This document shows positions 59,585 through 64,000 of a stretch of 64,000 nucleotides of DNA, piece after piece (positions within the stretch are counted from its first letter, which is position 1; each line of letters opens with the position of its first letter). This stretch comes from Spirodela intermedia. Lineage: Eukaryota; Streptophyta; Magnoliopsida; Alismatales; Araceae. The DNA is taken from contig LR746265.1 in assembly GCA_902729315.2 (NCBI GenBank), positions 8,427,392-8,491,391 of the forward strand. The letters are read 5' to 3'. Position numbers and translations under genes: made by a program. The notes beneath the pieces are model-generated. The model saw only the letters and a list, made by a program, of their open reading frames with translations. It was not told the DNA's origin and searched no databases.

Positions 59585-61187
59585 TGGTAAGTCTTAATTA
59601 TCATGAGTTAATAATTAGTAAATAATATAGTTTTAGCCTTAATTCATGATAAATAGACTTATATTTATGTTAAAGTGTGAAAGGTTGTTTTCAATTGATT
59701 AACGTGAATTTTTGGGTAATTATGTGGCTTTATACGATTTTACATGATTTTTATAGTTTTACTTTTGAGATAAATGAAGAAAAAGAAATTAAAATAAAAA
59801 TAAGACAAAATGGGGGGACCTGCTGGCCAATTGGGCCTACAAGTAGATCAGAAGTGCAATCGGGGAGTAGCTGTGAGTAGGGGCTCGAGTGGCTTGGACC
59901 GATTGGACACATGTGCGCCACCCCCCTTCCATGTCACTAGTGGCCAATCAACTGTGGGACAAGGAGTGGTCATACACATGCAAGAAAGGGACTTGATCAG
60001 AAATGTAGTATTACTATATATTCACTAAAAATTTCAGCACACAATTGATGTGGGACTTTTTAACCCACGTCACACCTCCCCAGAAAGGGCGAGGATGCAA
60101 CCGGTGCAGGTTCAAATCCTCCCAAAGCCAAAATTCATATTTTATTTATTTGATTATCGTGACTTTCCTACAGATCGTTGGTGAAGAATTAAGCAACTAG
60201 AATCACTGAATCATTGATGAAAATCTTGTCAACACGATTCATGGAGCATTGTTACTAAAATTGCTAAACGATTCGCGATAAAAGCATCACAAATCCATCG
60301 AGTAACTCATCTCTGATTGATCGACGAACAAGCTATCATTGGGAAGAGGACAATCTGTCGGGAGACGAGTCACCACCTCTTGAGAGCATACTAGATGCAA
60401 TGAAGAGCCTCCTCTCGCTGCACAGATCTGAGGATGAAGCTTCTTGACACACACCTCACCTGCATCCAGCTCCTCTTTGTCGGGTGACAGCCACTAGAGA
60501 GCTGCAAAGTTGTCATTTTTCCGTTCCACTAGGGGTGACAGCCGCCAGAGAGGATTCAACAACCCATTCATTGATCTTTAGACTTTGCAAGGAGATCTAG
60601 AGATTGCTCACGTTGTCTTTGTCCAAGGAGAGCCTTCAAGGCCATGGACACTGCACGACAATCCTCCCGAATGCTCAAGATTCTGGTGCATCGCCGACGC
60701 ATCACCGCCTTGACGTCGGAATTTTATTTTCCTACTTTCAACTTAATTTTCATTCCATTTAGTGATAATTTGTTGATTTTAAATTTACAAAGATATACTT
60801 CATTTCATTACGATTCTTCTGACTTTTGTAAGAATCACTAGGTGGAACTCTATTTTCACCCGATTTGCATTCGCCAAGTGCTAGCATCATCCTGATGTCT
60901 ACACCCGTATTTCCTTTTTTTGTAAATTTTAAATATATTTCATTTTCATTTACTAGTATAAAATTCATAGAAAATAGTATTCTTTGAGGACAATTTTGAA
61001 TAATTGCCAGATACTATATTACATCCCTCTGATTGACCTAGAAAATTACCATTATTTTTGAAATTTTTATTGAATTATAATTGATATATTTATTCAGAAA
61101 TATTTCTAAATATCTGAAAATTCATATTTTCTAGTTTTATAAATTTTACATTTGCATGATTTATAATACAACGACTAAGTCACATCA
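59585..61187 (+). repeat. 3' LTR of E_D, followed by ATAAT
   Basis: Begins TGGTAAGTCTTAATTATC and ends GACTAAGTCACATCA, 1,603 bp, with the same terminal mutation as 29,046. ATAAT (61,188-61,192) follows, as for E_C. The 5' LTR and gag are missing. Confidence 0.86.
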
Positions 61188-61192
61188 ATAAT

Positions 61193-62387
61193 CAATGTAT
61201 CCCTTTCTAACATGTGTATGGCCACTCTTTGTCGCATGCCTAATTGGTCATTGGTGATGTGGAAGGGGAGTGACACACATGTGTCCCCCTATCAGTTTAT
61301 CTTTAGCCGCTCAAGCCCTTACTCATGATTCCACCTGTCAATGCTTCCAACCTATTTATGGGCTCGACTAGGTGGCATGTTTTCTCTTTCTTCTATCTTT
61401 TTATTTTATTTCTCTTTATTTAACTCAAAAATAAGATTATAAAAATTATATAAATTCACATAAAATCCCATAATTAGCAAAATTAACTAACTAAAAACTA
61501 TTTTTCATAATTTGACGTAAGTATAAGTCTAAATATCATGAGTTAGGATTAAAACTATATAATTAATTAATTATTAACTCATGATAATGAAGACTTATCA
61601 ACCATCTTCACTAAAGTATGTATTTTTTGATTAACATCAAACTTATCCAATGATTATATCATCGTATTTGTCTAAGGATCAAGAGAATAGATTACTTGAT
61701 GTACTTAGGACATAAAGAGAGGTGATTGGCTGGTCCCTAGCAGATATTTGAGGACTTTATCTATTTGTGTGTATGCACATATTTTATTGTGAGCAGAACT
61801 ATCATTTCTTTTTATGCATTTCCTTACTAGCTTTTGTTTCGGACATATTTTATTGGTCGAGTGCTTTAGTTAGAACTATTCAGGGGCAACAGTGTAGTAG
61901 ATGGGGCATAAAAACCAGAATTTTCTTTGCTTTTCCCTCCTCTCACATGCATTAAGGACAATGCAAGACTTAAGTGGGGGAGGTTATCTCTTCCTTCATT
62001 TGCATGCATTAAAGATAATGCATCATTCAAGTAGGGGGGAGAACAAAAAAATTCAAAAATGTTATGAATATTTTAAAACTTTTACTGCATTGATTATTTG
62101 CACAAACCCATATGCTTAAACGAACAAAGCCTAATGCTCCTTTAAAAGGGTAAGTCAATTAGAAAAGTTTACCTTCTCTAGATTAGGGGTGTGGATCTCA
62201 TGAAAAAAAGATAGGTGAATTCCTTACCATGATCATTCTTCTTTGAAGTATGAAGGAGTTTTAGGTTGTATTCATGGGTATGTGGTGCGACAATAAATGG
62301 CTAATGATAGTATATTGTGGATGAAAATGATTGAACTAGATCATCTTAGTCTAGTTATTATGTTGTGGTTGATAAGTCTTCATTATC
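61193..62387. repeat. Reversed LTR fragment, internal segment and LTR stub upstream of kinase D
   Basis: 61,193-61,600 is a reversed LTR fragment ending GAAGACTTATCA. 61,601-62,369 is the ~750-bp internal segment with purine blocks near 61,970 and 62,030. 62,370-62,387 is the 18-bp LTR stub. It is the mirror of 26,244-27,438. No gene is seen. Confidence 0.72.
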
Positions 62388-63039
62388 TGTATTTACCTTT
62401 TATTTATCAATATTTAGTGCATAAAATTAACAGAAATAATACATGTTACATTTAATTCATATGCATTCAGATCATTCATACATAAACATGTATTTTAATA
62501 TTTTTAAAATTATTTTAAGATAATTAATTTTAAATAATTATGCATGAAATATTTTTATGTGAGTTTTAGGATTTTCTAAATTTTATCCTGGATTTTTTGA
62601 TATTTTCTAGAATTTCTCATAATTTCTAAGAGGTTTTGATATAAAGGTCTAAAATAAAAGAAAATCAGAATGAGTTGGGCTGGGCCGAGCCAAGTGACCC
62701 AATGGGCCGGAATATTCAGAGGCTAAAAGTTAAACCATCAACAGGTCGACAGTGGAAGCAGAACCGACGAGTTGGCATGACACTTAAGCAGATGTGGGAC
62801 ACGTGGCCCACACGGGTTCGACGACATTTCAACGGACATCGTGAACAGAAATTGGCACAATTTACGTCAGACCTCAAAGAGAAATGTAATTGGAGATCCG
62901 TACCTAATGGCAGAACGTGAAAGAAGAGCGGGTGATAGAGTAAGGCTGTCATTGATCTCTCTTTCTTTCGCGCCTTTTCTCGCTCCCTTTGTCTGTCTGC
63001 TCTCTCTCACTCTATCTTGCTCTCGCTTTCTTTCTGTGG
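62388..63039 (+). promoter_or_regulatory. Promoter and leader of kinase copy D
   Basis: Same elements as copies B and C: TGGGCC motifs near 62,681 and 62,703, G-box at 62,800-62,805, ACGTCA near 62,864, and a CT-rich leader up to the ATG at 63,040. Confidence 0.55.
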
Positions 63040-64000
63040 ATGCGTCCTCGCTCTACGAAGCACGGCGGAGTTCGGACAGCCTGCCGCCTTCTCCTCTCCT
63101 CTCCGTCGAGTTCTTCTGGAACCCTTTCTCGTGCGCGAATCCGGAGGAAGAGTGGGAGGCCGCATCCGGCGGAGGAGTCCACCGCCGAAGACGCCGAGGT
63201 CACGGTCGGCGCCGCCTCACGGAGAGGTCGTACGTTCCCAGGCTTCTGCTTCCCTGAAAGGCCGCTCCGGGTATGTTCTAGTGCCGTCTTTCGACGAATT
63301 CTCGCCTTTCGTTGATTCGGGGGTTATGTTCTAGTGCCGTCTTTCGATGGGTTCGTGATTTTCTGTGTCGGGGGCATCTTCTTGTGGACTCTTTGGATGG
63401 GATCTTTATTTTCTTTGATTTGGACTTTCGGTTGCCTGCGGTGGTGCGGGTGGTGCGAGATTGCTGAAGAAAGCTCTGGCTTTCCTCCTTCCTCTTATTT
63501 ATTTACCTTCTTCCGATTTGTTTTGCCGCTTCGTTGCTGATTCGATTTGATGTTTGGTCTGGGTAGGGGGATCTATCTTCTTCTTTAGACTTCCATCCGA
63601 TTGCTCTTTGGGGACGGATGAGTGTTACCGTCTGGAGGAGAAAAGATTATTTCAGCAAGGTTTATCGATTGACGGTGACGGGTGAGCGTGTTGAATCAAG
63701 GGGCACATTCGATTTTCGGATCGCTGAGCGATCGACCAGTTTCTGGAGAAGAACCCGGTGATTTCCGGCAGGAAACAACACCCTCCGTACCTGCAGCTCT
63801 CCCGAGCGTTATTCCCCACCCAGAAAAACCATCAGAACTTGGTGGCGGGCTGTCCTGTTGAGAAAGCAGCTGGAATCGAGGGAGGAAGTGTGGACGAGGT
63901 TGTCGGGCTACAGGAGGAAGCGAGGATGTCTCCCATCCCGGATCGGGTACATGCTTCGACGTCCCTCATTCCTTTCCTTGACGGCGACTGTAGAGAGCTT
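63040..64000 (+). CDS. MUT9-like kinase copy D, 5' part only (window edge)
   Basis: Exon 1 63,040-63,270 (starts [10 protein letters not shown]) and exon 2 63,797-63,946 (ends [11 protein letters not shown]), both equal to copies B and C; the window ends in intron 2. The 5' splice site after CTCCGG and the acceptor after CTGCAG are inferred because that junction keeps the frame into the firmly recognised [12 protein letters not shown] exon of the sister copies. Whether the kinase domain of this copy is intact cannot be seen. Confidence 0.65.

Noticed and set aside
1-64000. CRISPR array, bacterial operon or organelle insertion
   Set aside because: The regular repeats are LTRs and minisatellites without spacer structure; introns and LTR elements show plant nuclear DNA, and no chloroplast or mitochondrial gene was recognised.

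Overview
The window is plant nuclear DNA. The evidence is spliced exons of a MUT9-like/casein-kinase-1-like protein kinase with GT..AG introns, a CT-rich leader, promoter G-box and TGGGCC motifs, and dense nested Ty3/gypsy LTR retrotransposons whose gag and tRNA-Asp-type primer site look like the Athila/Tat lineage. The species cannot be named from the sequence. There are no bacterial features. Apart from the kinase exons, nearly everything is transposon-derived and decayed.

The window is built from a repeated unit, read in gene orientation as: kinase promoter and gene, AT-rich 3' flank, host LTR plus the 3' end of an integrase ORF and its tail, inverted LTR fragment with an ATAAT target site, LTR fragment, and a ~750-bp internal segment leading to the next gene. 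Unit A (+) enters at base 1 just 3' of its gene. Unit B (-) carries the most complete kinase copy (coding 22,688-25,590). Unit C (+) carries a copy that lost three exons (40,948-43,191). Unit D (+) is cut by the right edge (63,040-64,000), and a promoter stub of another copy lies at 56,660-56,819. A and B are tail-to-tail, joined through one LTR element at ~13,826. B and C are head-to-head across an LTR palindrome at ~39,170. C and D are separated by a breakpoint at ~56,820. D with its upstream flank (56,820-64,000) mirrors 24,590-33,440 of B.

A gag-only, non-autonomous LTR family (here called E; LTR ~1.6 kb, TGATAAG...GTCACGTCA) sits at the same ATAAT site in several units and is absent at others. 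Solo LTRs of the same family, each with its own 5-bp duplication and an intact empty site in a sister unit, lie at 1,774-3,395, 18,956-20,602 and 31,776-33,393. A second LTR family (GC-rich, ~2.2 kb, TGATG...CATCA) is nested in one E copy, and a poly(A) retroposon with a 16-bp duplication interrupts gag in another. The main story is amplification and rearrangement of a kinase locus together with its surrounding LTR elements. An assembly artefact cannot be excluded from sequence alone.
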